The notes under the pieces were generated by a model. The model made no database searches, was not told the origin of the DNA, and saw nothing but the letters and a program-made list of their open reading frames with translations. Of a stretch of DNA of 64,000 nt, positions 44,700 through 57,782 are shown in pieces; position 1 is the first letter of the stretch, and each line of letters opens with the position of its first letter. A program made the position numbers and the translations under genes. The stretch is from assembly GCF_029784155.1 (NCBI RefSeq), contig NC_073693.1, forward strand, positions 315,627,536 to 315,691,535, read 5' to 3'. The stretch is from Uranotaenia lowii. Its lineage: Eukaryota > Arthropoda > Insecta > Diptera > Culicidae.

Positions 44700-45565
44700 T
44701 ATTAAATTTAGTTTCATAGGTTGACATGAAATTTATATGGAACACGCTTTCAAACCTGATCCTTTCCATGCCAAATTTATTTTCATTTGCTTGATAAATT
44801 TTTGCCGACACTTTCTTATGTACTTACTCACTGAAAGGAAAGTGGTGTCCCAAATAATCATAGAACCATTCTTCATACCCAAATACTTCAACATGTCAAA
44901 TTTCGCTCCATCTGTTAGATAAGTCGTCGGATTTTGCAAAACTGGTATAAAGAGCACCTTTCCTGCCTTCTTTCATCCCTAACGAATGGTAGGAGAGGTG
45001 TCTCAAAAAATCATATAGATAACCAGAAGGAATAGATAGGTCTCAAATAATCATAGAAATCTTCCCATGCCAAATTTGATTCCATTTGAATTGTAAGGGA
45101 GCCCTATCCTCTCTTCCTATCTCCCGACTGGAAGGACGAAAGGGTGTCCTAAATATTCTTATGGACATTTCTCGTAATCAAAAACCCTTTCAAACCAAGT
45201 TAAGTTCAATTTGCTTGATTATTTTTCGAATTAGGTCAAAAATTGTAAAGGAGCCCTTTTTTCCTCCTTCCCATCTCGCCACTAGAATGAGGGGGGAGTA
45301 CCAGTTATTCGAAAAAACTTTTCTTGTATCCAATTAGTCTCGCATACAAATATTGGTACCAATTGCTTGGTCCTTTCTCAATTAATGGATACATTTGTCA
45401 TTTATTTGGAAGGAGGACTTCTTTCCCTCTTCCATAGGGAGGGAGGGGTCCTTAACCATTATAGTAACCCTTCCCGGCCTCGAAACTACTCACCTGTCAA
45501 GTTTCCAGTAAATCAAATTAGGACATTCCGAGTCTGTAGGGAAAATACTTACAAACAGACAGAAA
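44700..45565. repeat. Degenerate tandem repeat, units of roughly 150-180 bp
   Basis: Recurring blocks: CATGCCAAATTT/CATGTCAAATTT/CAAGTTAAGTTC, ATTTGCTTGAT, AGGGAGCCCT/AGGAGCCCTT, AAATAATCATAGAA, and AGGGAGGGGTCC-like G-rich words, all on the same strand. It ends near 45545 with ACAAACAGACAGAAATTCAG. Units are strongly diverged and the short frames inside are chance. I associate this type with mosquito genomes, from memory only. Confidence 0.65.
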
Positions 45566-45866
45566 TTCAGAAAACTATATGGAAATTTTTCGTTGAACAA
45601 CTTTGTCAAAGACCGTAACTTTGTATCATATTAGGCAAAAACTTTAGTGGCTGTTAAACAAGGGTTTGTTCAATTCCTTAAACTGACAATGAAATATAAA
45701 ATAAAATTTACTAGCTTACCCAGTTAACTTCGACTTATATTAGATATAATAAATCATTTTAAATGTTGTTATTATAAAATTGATAAGTAAATCAAACATA
45801 CCAAAAGAATCAAAAACCAAACTGAAATTGTGATAGATTAAAACTTTATCGCCTATAAATTCTGTA

Positions 45867-46841
45867 GGGGAGAGTGGGGATACTTGATCCCCTTTTCTTA
45901 TTTTCACCATATCTTTTTGAAAAAATTTTGCAACTCGCCGTCTTTGACATTTTCTGACAGCTTGTAACTTCAAGTTTCTATGCTCCAAAAATAAGAACGA
46001 TACTTAAACCCGTTGATGAACTAGAAGCATTTTCGTGGGAGTAAAAAAAATCCGATTTTTCTGAAGTTAGGGGAGACTTGATCCCCTATTGAAGGAGACT
46101 TGATCTTTTATTCAGGAAGCCCTAATCCTTGTATAAAAATCAAACAAAACTCCAAGATAGAATGTTAATTGACTATTTCGGTCATGTTTGTTCTCATTTC
46201 GCAATTTATAGCACACATAAGAATAAAATTCTATAACTTTGTCTCAACGCTAATAATATTGCATACTTAAAGGCGCTATTTTTTATAATTAAGAGAAAAT
46301 CAATTATTTTTGCTCTTTTCTTCAGACACTTGTTGGATAAATATTAGTTTTTGGATAAATATTAGTAATTTCGTAATCAGCAATCATAACGATCAATTCA
46401 GAAGAAGAATATGCCATTTGGAAGGGGGATCAATTGTACCCAACTCTAGGGGATCAATTTTACCCATAATCAACATTTTAGAAAACTTTTTCTGAAAAAA
46501 GTTGAGAGTTTTCCATTGCTTTGAAAATATGGCATTATGAAGTTCATTTTACGCTCGAACGATTGATACATTGGAACAAATATTTTTTTCATAATTTTCC
46601 CATGTAAGGAACATTTTAAAGTGATGAAAAAAGATCTACAAGTTACATTTTGTGAAATTTTTCAAACAAAGTTCAGTTACTCAAACAATTATTTTGTTAA
46701 AATTTTTTAAACTACAAGCATTGTTATTTTGCTCATTTTGGCACATTTTTCTAGAACATTTGATCTTTGTAAGACATTCCAGTTTCGAGATATAGCTAAG
46801 GAATCAAGTATCCCCAGGGATCAAGTATCCTCATTCTCCCC
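45867..46841. mobile_element. 975-bp TIR element, GGGGAGAGTGGGGATAC family
   Basis: Inverted termini: left GGGGAGAGTGGGGATACTTG, right in reverse complement GGGGAGAATGAGGATACTTG. TA dinucleotides flank both ends (45865-45866, 46842-46843). The word TTGATCCCC and variants repeat inside both halves (near 46080, 46425-46460, 46800). No transposase ORF. The architecture resembles the 13336-14262 element, but the sequence is different. Confidence 0.82.
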
Positions 46842-46859
46842 TACATTTTTTTATCTAAA

Positions 46860-49110
46860 ATAAGTCAATTTTTCGATTTTGAAGAAAATACGTAGCAGGG
46901 CCGCAGTAAGAGCCGCTTCTTGGGGGATTATTGGTCAAAGTTTTTTTTTATTTTCTTTTACTCAAACAATACGTGAATCGAAAATAAAAACTTAAAAAAA
47001 TATATTTTGAACTATTGGGTTACTCATTTTTAATTATTACTAAATCAGTAGTTTTTCGTATTTAATCTCAATTATTGAAGTAATGTCCTAACATCTCTTA
47101 AATGGTTAGCTAAATTTTTAAACCCTTTAGTAATAAAACAGGGAAATTGCTTTCATCGTTTTTAGCTTAGAGTTCACGTAGTCCAAAGAATTGGAGAAAG
47201 CCTTCAATTAAAAAAAAGCTCAAATCAAATCTACCAAACTTTTAAGCAAATTCAAAATTATCAACCATCGAAGAGAATAAAACAAATTTCTGAAAGTTCA
47301 GGTAAGAGATACATATTTTGTGATTCAAATCTTATTCTTGTAAACTTTATCCAAATTTTGGATAATAGTTTGAAATTTTACTGCAATATTAATTATGTTG
47401 AACAGTATAGAAAATGTGAAATTCCCTGCAGTTAGTTGAAGATTCTTTATCAGCAAATATATTTCAAAAACAATTAAGTCCCTTATTAAAATTCTGTGGA
47501 TTATTTTAGTTTTTAATGAAAACCAGGTTTTTTCTTAAACAAAACTTGCAAAATGACCTTAAATTCATCTATATATTTTAGTTTTTCAGCTGAAACATTA
47601 AAATTTAAGTAACAATAAAAAAATTTAAGTCTCCAATCTTTTGCGATTTGAACTGCTCAACGAAATAAACATCTTGATATTTTTATCTTGATTTCAATAC
47701 TCACTAACGAACTCAATTTGAACCTTGATATTGAATATTATTCAGAATCTGAATTCTGAACCTACAATCAAAATTTGAATGTTGAACCTGTTTACGAATT
47801 TAAATACGATTTCTGAATCTGAATTCCAGATCAAAACAATAAATGCAGAACCCGTTCGTTTTAGCAGCATTCAATTTTGACAACATTCGATTTTGGCACA
47901 TGTGTTAACACCGAATGATTTTATGCAAGGAATTTACCTTAAAGTTTCCGCTATAACAGGACCAACATAATTTAGACACCATCATAAACACGTTTTACGT
48001 CCTCATGTGTTTATAAAATATAACAGCAACAAGAAAGTTTAAACATATTAATTACTTAAAGATGAAAAAAAAAATTCATAAAACAAAATTCCAAAAAATT
48101 CACAAAAATAACACAAAATAACAAAAAAGAATTAAAAAGAAAGGCATAAATAGCAATGATGACCAAAAAAATTAACATAACGAACAATACAATGAAAATG
48201 GATTACTTAATATGATCTAAAAGAGACTCAAAATTATATTAATGAGAATAGTAATAGTTTTGTTTTGTCGAACTATGTAATACACTTGGCCACCTGTCGA
48301 TTTTGGAAACACAAAGTTTTCGGGCATGTTGCCAAAAACCAACTGAATCTGAATGACCCAAGATGTGAAATTTGTTTCATAAGCCTCAGTCATGAATCTA
48401 TGATTTTAATTTTGAAGTTTTGGGTTTCAATATGTATTGAATTCAAATATAAATATTAAAAGATGTATCAGAGTTTTTTTAGTTCTAAGTTTCGAATTCT
48501 GGATCGCCGTTTCGAAGATTTAGTATGTTGGAATTCTGCATAGGAACTAAGTTCAAGATCTTCAAATCTGATTGTTAATTAAAAACTCTGGATGGTTTTT
48601 ACCTTTGAAAAATCAAGAACCAAAATTCTAAGAAATGTAAAGTCAAATTTGAAGTAGGTTGAAGTAAATTTTTTTTCGAATTTCGATTGATAATTTGATT
48701 TGAAAATCAAGAATTCTAAACTGGAAATTGAATCTCTAATATGAAAAGAGAAATTCAATTATTTTAAATTAGATATTCATAACTAAATATCAATCACCAA
48801 GTGAGAAAATTTAGATATACACTGTAGCTGAATTCTGACTTAGATAACGAAACGCCCTCATAAAAATTTGATTGATAATTAAGAATTTTTATATCTTGTT
48901 TGCTTTTCCTTGATCTTCATGAAGGGGTTTAACCCAAAGACTCCTTTCCCCTGATAAGTAGCATGCAATTTTTTTGAAAGCAAGCTTTTATGAAATTTAT
49001 TGCAAATAATTTAAAATTATAACTATGCCCCTCCTTCGAAAGTTTCCACTCGGGGTGACAAAAGAAGGCTTTGGAATTTGTTACGGCATATTTCAAAATA
49101 TCTTATCTTT
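46860..49110. other. AT-rich intergenic DNA, no gene
   Basis: Contains a TCTGAATT-type simple repeat at about 47720-47830 and A-rich AAAATTCACAAAAATAAC runs at 48060-48140. No recognisable product in any frame. Confidence 0.45.
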
Positions 49111-49140
49111 AATTTATTGTCATAAATGTAAAGGCAGAAA

Positions 49141-49247
49141 CACAATACAGCGTCGGTCGTCGCGTCACGTCAGCGGTCAACTCTGTCGATAAGTACTAAA
49201 ACGCGGACGCGACGCACCCGACGATTTTTGCATCACAATTCAGCGTC
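49141..49247. repeat. CpG-dense islet bounded by 14-bp direct repeats
   Basis: CACAATACAGCGTC (49141-49154) and CACAATTCAGCGTC (49234-49247) are direct repeats 93 bp apart. Between them are many CGCG/CGAC words (GTCGTCGCGTCACG, GCGGACGCGACGC), very different from the AT-rich surroundings. It is probably a remnant of a tandem or mobile repeat. Confidence 0.5.
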
Positions 49248-49554
49248 AAGAGACATCTAAGATGGAAAAAGCAAGTAGTCGAAACATACTACTTAACCTT
49301 CTAGAACACAAATTTTTCTTAATCTGATAAATTTACAGAAGCTTAGTTTTTTTTTAACTATATTCGAACAACTTTAAATATACAACAATCTTTACAAATA
49401 GGGAAGTTCTTCCGACAATTGCATAAGGATTTTTTTTTTCATTACTTTTTTAGTAGTAAATTTTACAAACTTAACCCAATTTTTCATAAATTTTGAAATA
49501 TACATATCAAGATTGGCTCATGGATAAGGATTTCAGAATTTTATTTTATTTGAT

Positions 49555-49976
49555 TTTATTTAAAAATCTGGAAAAATCCAGGCATTTGAATTTACGACCA
49601 TAAATCCAGGCAATATCCTGGCGGATTTTGTCAAATCCCAGAAATAACTCAATAAATATAAAAAAAAACAATTGAAAAAAAAAATTCAAAACTTATCGAC
49701 AGATTTTGAATCGTACTTTGGGCTTCCAAAAAACCTTTTATGATTATTTTTTAATAAAACTTGCATTAAAAATTTCGTTTTGTAGGCATCAATTTGAATA
49801 AAAAAAAATACATCACAAAGATTTTGTTTAATTTGCCAAAAAAAAGTGAAAATCCAGGCGAAATTCGTGCATTTTGAAAATGAAACCCGGGCACCCTGGT
49901 CGGGCCGGACTGTATCCAATTTTTTTATTGAATTTCTGGGTAAGCCCGGATAAAATCGGGCAATCTGGCAACCTTA
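49555..49976. mobile_element. Related hAT-type element end, truncated or diverged
   Basis: The right end in reverse complement reads TAAGGTTGCCAGATTGCCCG, matching the terminus of the 500-bp MITE at 40584. The interior has CCAGG/CCTGG and GCCCGG words. The left end is not clear and no 8-bp duplication was found. Confidence 0.55.
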
Positions 49977-51159
49977 CCCTCGGATATATTTTAATACAAT
50001 TAAGGTAAAAATTGAAGATGTTTGAACTTATATGTGTAGTAAACATGGAACATATTTTTCGAATTATCGTCGTTGATTTGCGATTCCGCCTTTAGACGAA
50101 GTTTATGTTTTATCTATTCTACCTAACTTAGGATATTTTATTTACTTAAAAATTCTTCACAGAATGGTTTTCGCTGTACATTTTGATAACTGCTTGTCGA
50201 ACAGTATTTATGCTACAGGTCGTAAGAATATCATATTTTGAAATATTCTGAACAAAAAGTAAGTAAATATAATGATTGGTTTTGGTTATGCCGATTTGAG
50301 TAAACCCCGACCAAATGCGGGGTTGGACACTTGAGGGTGAATGGAATCTTGTAAACAAGCATATAGATGTGTGGTTTTAAACAATGCTAATCGACTAGAA
50401 ACAGCAAAATTTGTGGATTTTTTTTTATCAATTCGGCGTTTATCGTATTAAACGAATTTCTTCTCTTTTAATTCTGCATTCAAATCACGTTAAACTTTCA
50501 TATGTGACGTTTTTTTTGTAAAGTTATGAATTTCAATTTGATTAATTCATTCAAAACAGGAGCGAACGAAGAAGATTGGAATTAGAATGTTTTTGCCAAT
50601 TAGGACGTTAAACTAGTCTTTATACAATAAACTGTACTTGTTATGCACATGCTGCTACCATTTTTTTTGCGATGTACAACTCAACACATTATGAATTGCG
50701 AAAAATTTAAAGCCAGGAATGACCGAAATTCGTCATTTTATATCTCAGAAACCACAAGACCAAACTCAACAATAAAGTTATTTTTAGTGAAAGTGTTATG
50801 TTTTATTTTGTAGAATATAGTTTCATCATTAGATTTATAAAATTTAAGTTACGCTTTTTTGTGATTGAAATTTTTTAAAGTTAGTTCAATAGTTATTAAT
50901 TAAAAATCCTTATGAAAGTTATGCAAAAATTAAACCTTTTCATTTTGTATTGCTCATTGTATTATTTTCCAATTCATTTAGTTATTAACAAACAATTTCA
51001 CAGTAGTGATAAACAATTTGATTTATTATTCAAAATTAAATCGAGTTCCCTCTTTTGATTTAATTCAAAAGCTAAAGCACTGTTAAGCAATTTCCCTTGT
51101 TTTCTCGTTTTCTTAAACTCATTCCTGACGCTTCCCTTACTTCCAAAAATCAATGAAGG
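49977..51159. other. AT-rich intergenic DNA, no gene
   Basis: No recognisable ORF, RNA gene or element boundary. Confidence 0.45.
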
Positions 51160-52290
51160 CAAACTTTAACACTTGCTTTGTTGATAAGCATACTCACTCA
51201 CTCGGGATTCAACCCGGAGTTTAACGGCGCCAACGATGATGATGAGCAAGCATCCGCATCACGCCAACATCAGTACGTACTAAGGTACGTACTACTAGTA
51301 GCTAGCAGTAGTGGCAAGATAATAAATTCAATTAATTAAACGCACCCTGCTGCTAAAATTCCCCCGACTGCCTTGAGGAGTTCAACAGAGCTTTGGAAGC
51401 TTACTTCCACGGGTGGCTCCAGAGAATCTCTGAGCAACGTTGACCGCAACAACTCATTCGCCACATCCGCTTCCCGGTACGCAGGATTGGAAATGATGTC
51501 GAGAGAAGATGATCCAAACGGAATTGTCAAGGATAAACGCTAATGGGCGAAATCATCCCATCTCTCTCTCTTTGGTGGCTCTGTTTATCTCCACGTCTGT
51601 CTGTCTGTCCAACCAGTCGAATGGAGGAAGTAGTAACATTGTCGACTCGATGTAATTCGGAGGAAACAGACTGGCGCGAAACATAAACCATTAACACAAA
51701 TCCACCCCGGGAATCAGTCTCCAGTCCTCGGCATCAGCAACAGAAGCCCCGGCCACAAAACCGAGCTGATGTTCCATAAAATGATGAAACTCTCGTAGTT
51801 TTCGCTAAATTAATGCTGTTTGAGCTTTGGCTTCGGTTCAATCATCCCCCCTTTCCACATGGGGTCAACTCCATTGCGCTCGACTGACTATGGCTTTGGC
51901 TGTTCCATCTTGGGAAACAAAACGAGACGACCGGAAGTTGATGTAATTACGGGTTTGATGAGCAGAAGCCCCGATCTTGTGGCGCCTCGTAGTAATATTT
52001 TCCATTAGCGAATTGGACGGATGTTGCTGCCGTTGTTGTTGTTGTTTTTGTTGTTACTGTTGAAGATGATGATTTGAATGTTGTCGAGTTAGCTTACGCA
52101 TCATTGGAATGGATGTCGACGGGGGAGTTGGTTTTGTTTCTCGACTTTGTATCACCGAAAGTGGATCATCGAATTATCGAAAAGTTACTTCACCGGAATC
52201 TATCAGGTCGATGAATCGAGAATGTTGCTTTCCGTCGGATAGGGTCCGAAGTTCAATGTGTTGTGTTCTGAAGCTTGAAATTGCATGCAA
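51160..52290. other. GC-richer low-repeat segment, candidate host regulatory DNA
   Basis: No convincing protein in any frame. Features: paired AGTACGTACT / GTACGTACT words at 51272-51293, TTCAATTAATTAAACG near 51330 (homeodomain-type ATTA core), TCTGTCTGTCTGTC near 51595-51609, CCATAAA near 51775, and an interrupted (TTG)n run at about 52030-52060. Unlike the flanks, it shows no sign of being a dispersed repeat within this window. A regulatory role is inferred from composition and uniqueness only. Confidence 0.4.
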
Positions 52291-53192
52291 TGAAGCAAAA
52301 AAAAAATGAAATTGAATGAATCGAGAAAAAGCAAATAAGCAAAGAAAAGCCTAAAAATAAAGTATTGTTTAAAATTGGCTAGTAACAGTAAATGAACTAA
52401 CTTCAGTCTCTGCAAAAGCTGCCATAGGTGGAGTTAACCCGTTGTAGGGCGCATCAATTTACACAAATAATGTAAAAAAAGTTATTATTCCATAATTGCG
52501 TTAACATTTGAAGAATGCAATGTTTTAGTGCTTAAAATAATTAATGTGTTTGGAAAAATTTTTATTTGTAAATTCAGGAAGCCCGAATAAATATAAAATT
52601 GTCGCTTGCTTTTTGAATTTTAGAAAAGTTTATTTAAAGACATTAAAAAAATTGCTCATATTCAACGCTTCAGCAAAAAGAAATGTTAGAAACGCTAAAT
52701 CGAGTGAGAATAATAATAAAGTATGCCCCATGTGAAACATTGTTAAAAAATTAATATACAAAACATCGCAAAGAACTCTTTCTTAAAATGTTGAAGAAAA
52801 AAATTGTGATTTCTAGAGGACGACTAAACTTTTTCCGAATTTGATACAAGTTGGCATTCTTGTTTGCAATTGTTTGAAATTGCTTGAAAGTAGAACATTC
52901 CTGCTGACCTTCAATGCAATTCATTCAAAAAAAAAACTGTATGTGACTGGAAAACATAAGTTGTTTCTACGGCTCTAAAGCGCTCTTCATTGTTAACATT
53001 GAACAGAATAAATGAAGAGACTAACTGGAAAATTTAATTAAACATATTATTTCTAATTCATTTTTGTTAACTGTTAAAGCAAAAACCCAACGAACATGAC
53101 TAAGCATAGAAGAGAGAAACCTTTAAAATCTAAACTAAACGTTATTCTTTACTTGCAAGTTTTTGACGAGAAGAAACTGAAAAGAAAACATA
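52291..53192. other. AT-rich intergenic DNA, no gene
   Basis: No recognisable ORF or RNA gene. Confidence 0.4.
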
Positions 53193-53455
53193 TGAGAGTC
53201 TCAGAGCCAAAGGGGGATAAGTTTCAAAATGGTCGATTTTGAGTTAATGATGCCAAACGATTCTTCACATTTGGAACTATATTTGATGATTTTATTTTTC
53301 AGATTTTTAGAATTTTATTTACATACTCTTACATTCGGTAGAAAAAAGCAAATTCTCAAAAAATGTATGGAAAATGGAAAACACAACAACTTAAGAGCGT
53401 AATTTCTCGAAATAAGCTTTAATGCTCTTATACCCCTTTGGCTTCAAGGGCCTCA
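53193..53455. mobile_element. MITE, family 1, with TA target duplication
   Basis: 263 bp. Left end TGAGAGTCTCAGAGCCAAAG; right end in reverse complement TGAGGCCCTTGAAGCCAAAG. Flanked by TA on both sides (53191-53192, 53456-53457), suggesting a Tc1/mariner-type duplication. TTTTGAGTTAATG near the left end matches other family members. Confidence 0.8.
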
Positions 53456-53931
53456 TATACAAGATCATGTATTTTTTAAATTTTGAAAGGAAAACTTAAC
53501 ACAATTTTATCAAATACAACACGGACATCAGCCAAAATCGATTGGGTACATCTTCAAATCTAAATTTATTTTTATTGAAATTTTCAATAATTTAATTTTT
53601 GATTTATCGTGACTTTTTAAAAAACAAATTTTCTTTCAAACAGAGAAATCATTTGATCTGATTTTACTTATCATTTATTACAATTTCCTTAGGATACTGA
53701 TCATAAAATATTTGAATTTTTTCAAATAAACACTTTTGTGTCTTTAAACCGGTTGTACTTTTTTTCATCAGTTCAACGTCTTTTCGAACTGTACCACAAT
53801 GATTAGCCATCGAAATGAAAAAAACATCTATTTTTGGAAATCACTTTTTTCTCATCGTTGGATGTTAAACAATTATCGAAATTTATTCACTTAACTTCCT
53901 TTTTTCTGTACAAATTTTGAGAAGTTTTTCC
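53456..53931. other. AT-rich intergenic DNA, no gene
   Basis: Nothing identified. Confidence 0.4.
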
Positions 53932-53935
53932 TTAA

Positions 53936-54418
53936 CCCTTTCATGCGTAGTGTTGTTTCAGAACAACACTTATTAAAGTCCAAATTTATCGGAAAAGCGT
54001 GGATATTTGTGAGAAATGTTTTCACAAATAATATTGTAGAGATGGAATGAAATTAGTCCATGATATTTTTAATATGATATTTCAATGTATGTGTGAGATA
54101 TCGAACAAAGTACGCGGAAAAATTATTCTTTTGAAATAAGTTGTTTTTGGATAATCGCTGTTTTTTTCTGATTGACAGATTCGAACAAATGTTTTAATCA
54201 CAATTAATCACAAACACCTTCCTGCACCCAATCAACACGGTTTGGAGAAATTTTCAAAAATTTCAAAAATTATTTTTCAACTTCAATGGGCCGTCATTTT
54301 TCTGATATTCAAAATAACGATTTTGAACCGGTTCAGTTGTGTTGTTTGAATTAAAATGTTCTTATTTCACTAAATCAATAACTGATATTCTCATTTAAAA
54401 CGGTAATGCAATAAAGGG
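53936..54418. mobile_element. 483-bp TTAA-flanked MITE, piggyBac-like
   Basis: TTAA lies on both sides (53932-53935, 54419-54422). Termini CCCTTTCATGC and, in reverse complement, CCCTTTATTGC. TTAA targets and CCC-initial inverted repeats are the piggyBac hallmark. Near the left end is a perfect hairpin AGTGTTGTT-TCAG-AACAACACT (53949-53970). There is no ORF. Confidence 0.82.
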
Positions 54419-54422
54419 TTAA

Positions 54423-57400
54423 TTTAAATTTTTCTCGATGACCTTATTAAATTTTCGCTTTTAACGATGCAAAGCTTGTTTTTTTTTCTTTTTTTAAAGT
54501 CCGTACAAGATTAAACGTTAAGCAAAGTTGTGGAAATTACAAAAAAAAAATCAACAAGTTCACTGATTTACAATTTTTTGTTGAAGATCTATTTGTAGCT
54601 ATTTATTTTTTAAATCCCATTTAAACTTGCTGGTCATTTTTCATTTCATTTTTTTTTTTTTTCAAAAATAGTTACTTTATAGCCTTTGGAAGGTTTTTCC
54701 AGTTTACCGAAAGTTTTTTCGTATTTTTCTTTCTATGGATAACCGTCATTTGCTTCTCGTTCAATTTTATTGAAAATCAACATTTTGAAGGCCTCTAAAT
54801 AGCTCAAATCAAAGTTTTAAGCTATTTCTCAGAAAAATTCTGATATGAGCAAATATATGGTTCTTTTCGTAATTTTTTTAAGATGAATGACTTTTGGACG
54901 TTTTTGAAATTTATTGACTTAATTTTTTTTATGCCTTTAAAACATTTTTTAACAATTTAGTTTTGTCTTCGAAGAAATCGAAGAAACGTTCACAAACCTT
55001 CAAAAACATTTTTTTAATTAATCATACTGCTGCAAGTTATAGAAATCAAGGAACAGAAATCCAAACTTATGAAAACTTAAAAAAAAGGCTAAAAGAGACT
55101 CGTGAAAAATATTTCGAAAAGTTTCTCTCCTATGAGGACCCCAAGTACAAGCATTGCATAAGTTTTCTCGCATTTTTCGGACTGAGAAAATCAATACAAT
55201 TTTGTTCAACTCCTGTCAAAATCTGTTTTTTTGTCTTCAAATTTTTCAACACAAAATCTGAATAAATTATACCAGAAGTATTACCTTAAAAATACCTCAA
55301 ATGTTTCTATTTGTTTGTTAAAAAACTAAATAGATAGACTAAAGAAAAACATCTCCCTTTTTCATCAAATACAATAGGCTTGTAGCCCTACCAGGTTCAT
55401 TACTATGGAACAGACTATTATGAAATTTGCGAAGAGTTTCATCAATATGCAATTCATGTTTACTTTATTCCAAAAAGAATTCATTATAAACCTTTGAGAA
55501 TTTTATCCGGGTTAATACCGGATATTATTAAACCTTTTCGCTTTTCAATGATCATGATTTAAATTTGCGTTACTTTATAGATTCGAATCCATTTGCTCTC
55601 TCTTTTTATTTTGATAAAATCCAAAATAAAAAAAAAACTTGTTTTTATTGGACCAATTGGTAACGCTTAGTACCTCCATTAAATTCATATTCATATTTAA
55701 GGCATATACTAGAAATTCGAATTGTAATATTTTCAACTGATTTCACGAAAGCTGGTAAGAATGAGGTACATCTCTTTTTCAGCTTTTCATTTTTCAAATC
55801 ATCATTAGTTTTTTAATTAATAAAATCATCTCAAAGTTTATTTGCTCATTTCAGTGAGTCATTTTCCGTTATCAGGAATATTTCAATGTTTTTAATCTTA
55901 TGTTTTTTTTTTCATATTCATTTAACTTTTGCCTTGTGAAGTTTCTTCAGTAACTGAAGTTCAGTTTCATGGTTTTCATGATTTTTGAGAACTCTGGATC
56001 TTTGTTCCAGGTGCTAAACTCGATTGGAGTCCATATCATGTTTTTTAACATTTAATTTCCATTTTGAATTTATATTATCAAATAAGATCCTCGAAGTCAA
56101 AAGATAAAAGATTATTTTGAGAAAATACGCTATTTTTATTTACGCCCATAAATGTTTTTCAAAATTTCCTTCAAACGTAAAATGAATCTTTTGTAACATT
56201 TAAAAAAAAATAGTTATACCAAATTTTCTGTTTTTTATCTGATAAGAATTATGAATGATATAAATTTATATAAAATAGAAACCATTATTTGGACTATGAA
56301 TTATGAATTTTGGAAATTTCTGCTTTGTTTCTGATTGTAATTTTCATCATTTGTTTTGAATAAGGATTTTATTTTTCATCTGTTATTCGTTTTTCGAAAC
56401 CAGATTTCAGAAATTCAGATATTAATTTGAATCACTCAACGGTAATTTTATGTTCTCAATTTTTAAACTTTTACATTATTCATATATCCATGGAATTTGA
56501 TTTAAACTCTTTTGTTTAATTTTTCAAGTCTAAAATCATCATGTTGCTTTTAATTGTTAAAAGGGATATATTTATTGTGATTTTGATGAATCGCATACCT
56601 GGCAATCAATGATGAAGTTGAAAACTTATAAAAAATTTATACTTGAATTTTCTAAACCAGATAAATCTAGTTTTTAAAAGAGGTATTTTATAGATAAATA
56701 GCTAATTTAATTTTGCATTTAACAGCTCTAATCAGAGATTTTATTTTTGATGAGTTGTTTAACTATTCCGCGCTGTTTGCTCGTTTTGGACTATTTTTAT
56801 TTAAAGATACCAGAAATTACCTTCTAAGCAGTTAGCACATTAAAAAAAATGGAAAGAAAGAATCATAACCCAACCCTTCCCTCCCCCCCCCCCCAAATTG
56901 CCCTGGGCTCCCCAAAGGCTTAATCCTTCCCTGGAGCATAGTGAATATGTTTGATTAAAAAAATTTAAACAAATTTCTGGAAGGAGTGTAAGGGATTTTA
57001 TTTAAAAGTTTCGTGTTGAGCTTAGAAGCTTTGGTAAAATTTAAAAATGCGCCTCACGTTTTCTTCTTTTTCTGAAATGCCAAATGTAGGAAACAAAAAA
57101 ATTGCTTTGTTCTCTTATCACTTCAATGTATGTGGTTGAAATGCATTTAACCACAAACAATATCAAAACATACAAGTTATTATAGCAAAGCAACATCATT
57201 GGTTCTTTTTCCCTTAAGAATCGATTCGATACTGTGAATAAATTTTATCATCTATGGCGACCTTCAGAAGTTATTAGTTTCAAGGCAACTGATATGGTAA
57301 GAGATCCTGGGCCTCTCACAATATGTTTCAAAAATCACATCGTTCAACATTTAATCTTGGTTTGATAAACACTTAAAATTTCCCAAACGCCAGCCATAAA

Positions 57401-57762
57401 AAATTGATACCACCTTTTATTGATTTGTATTCTATCCAATTGTTCAGATTCAACACTTTAAACCCCAATATAAAAAATTAATTTTCAATATTCAACTAGC
57501 TGTAACTTCCAATTACCTTTGCCAAATTTCTCCAAAAAGTTGTTGTTAAGTTACAAAAAGTGTTTAAATAGAATTTGTTGAGCGTTTATCCACTTTACAT
57601 TTCGGAAAGTTAAACTTTATAAAAAAAGTAGAGGCATTTTTTTAAATTTATCATCTATAAGCTATTGTTTGCCTGTATTCATTTCAAGCAAATGGTAATG
57701 TATTTATTTGATTCACTTTTGGAGCAATTAAGTTCTTCATTTGCTTTTTAATTAGAATTGCT
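54423..57762. other. AT-rich intergenic DNA, no gene
   Basis: No recognisable ORF. The 100-codon frame at 54963 starts at TTG and is low-complexity. A C-rich run (about 12 C) is at 56883-56894. Confidence 0.45.
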
Positions 57763-57782
57763 TAACCTTCATTCATTCCCAT

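Noticed and set aside
54963..55265. 100-codon lysine-rich plus-strand ORF
   Set aside because: Begins at TTG, is low-complexity in AT-rich DNA, has no recognisable domain, and is overlapped by an equally plausible minus-strand frame.
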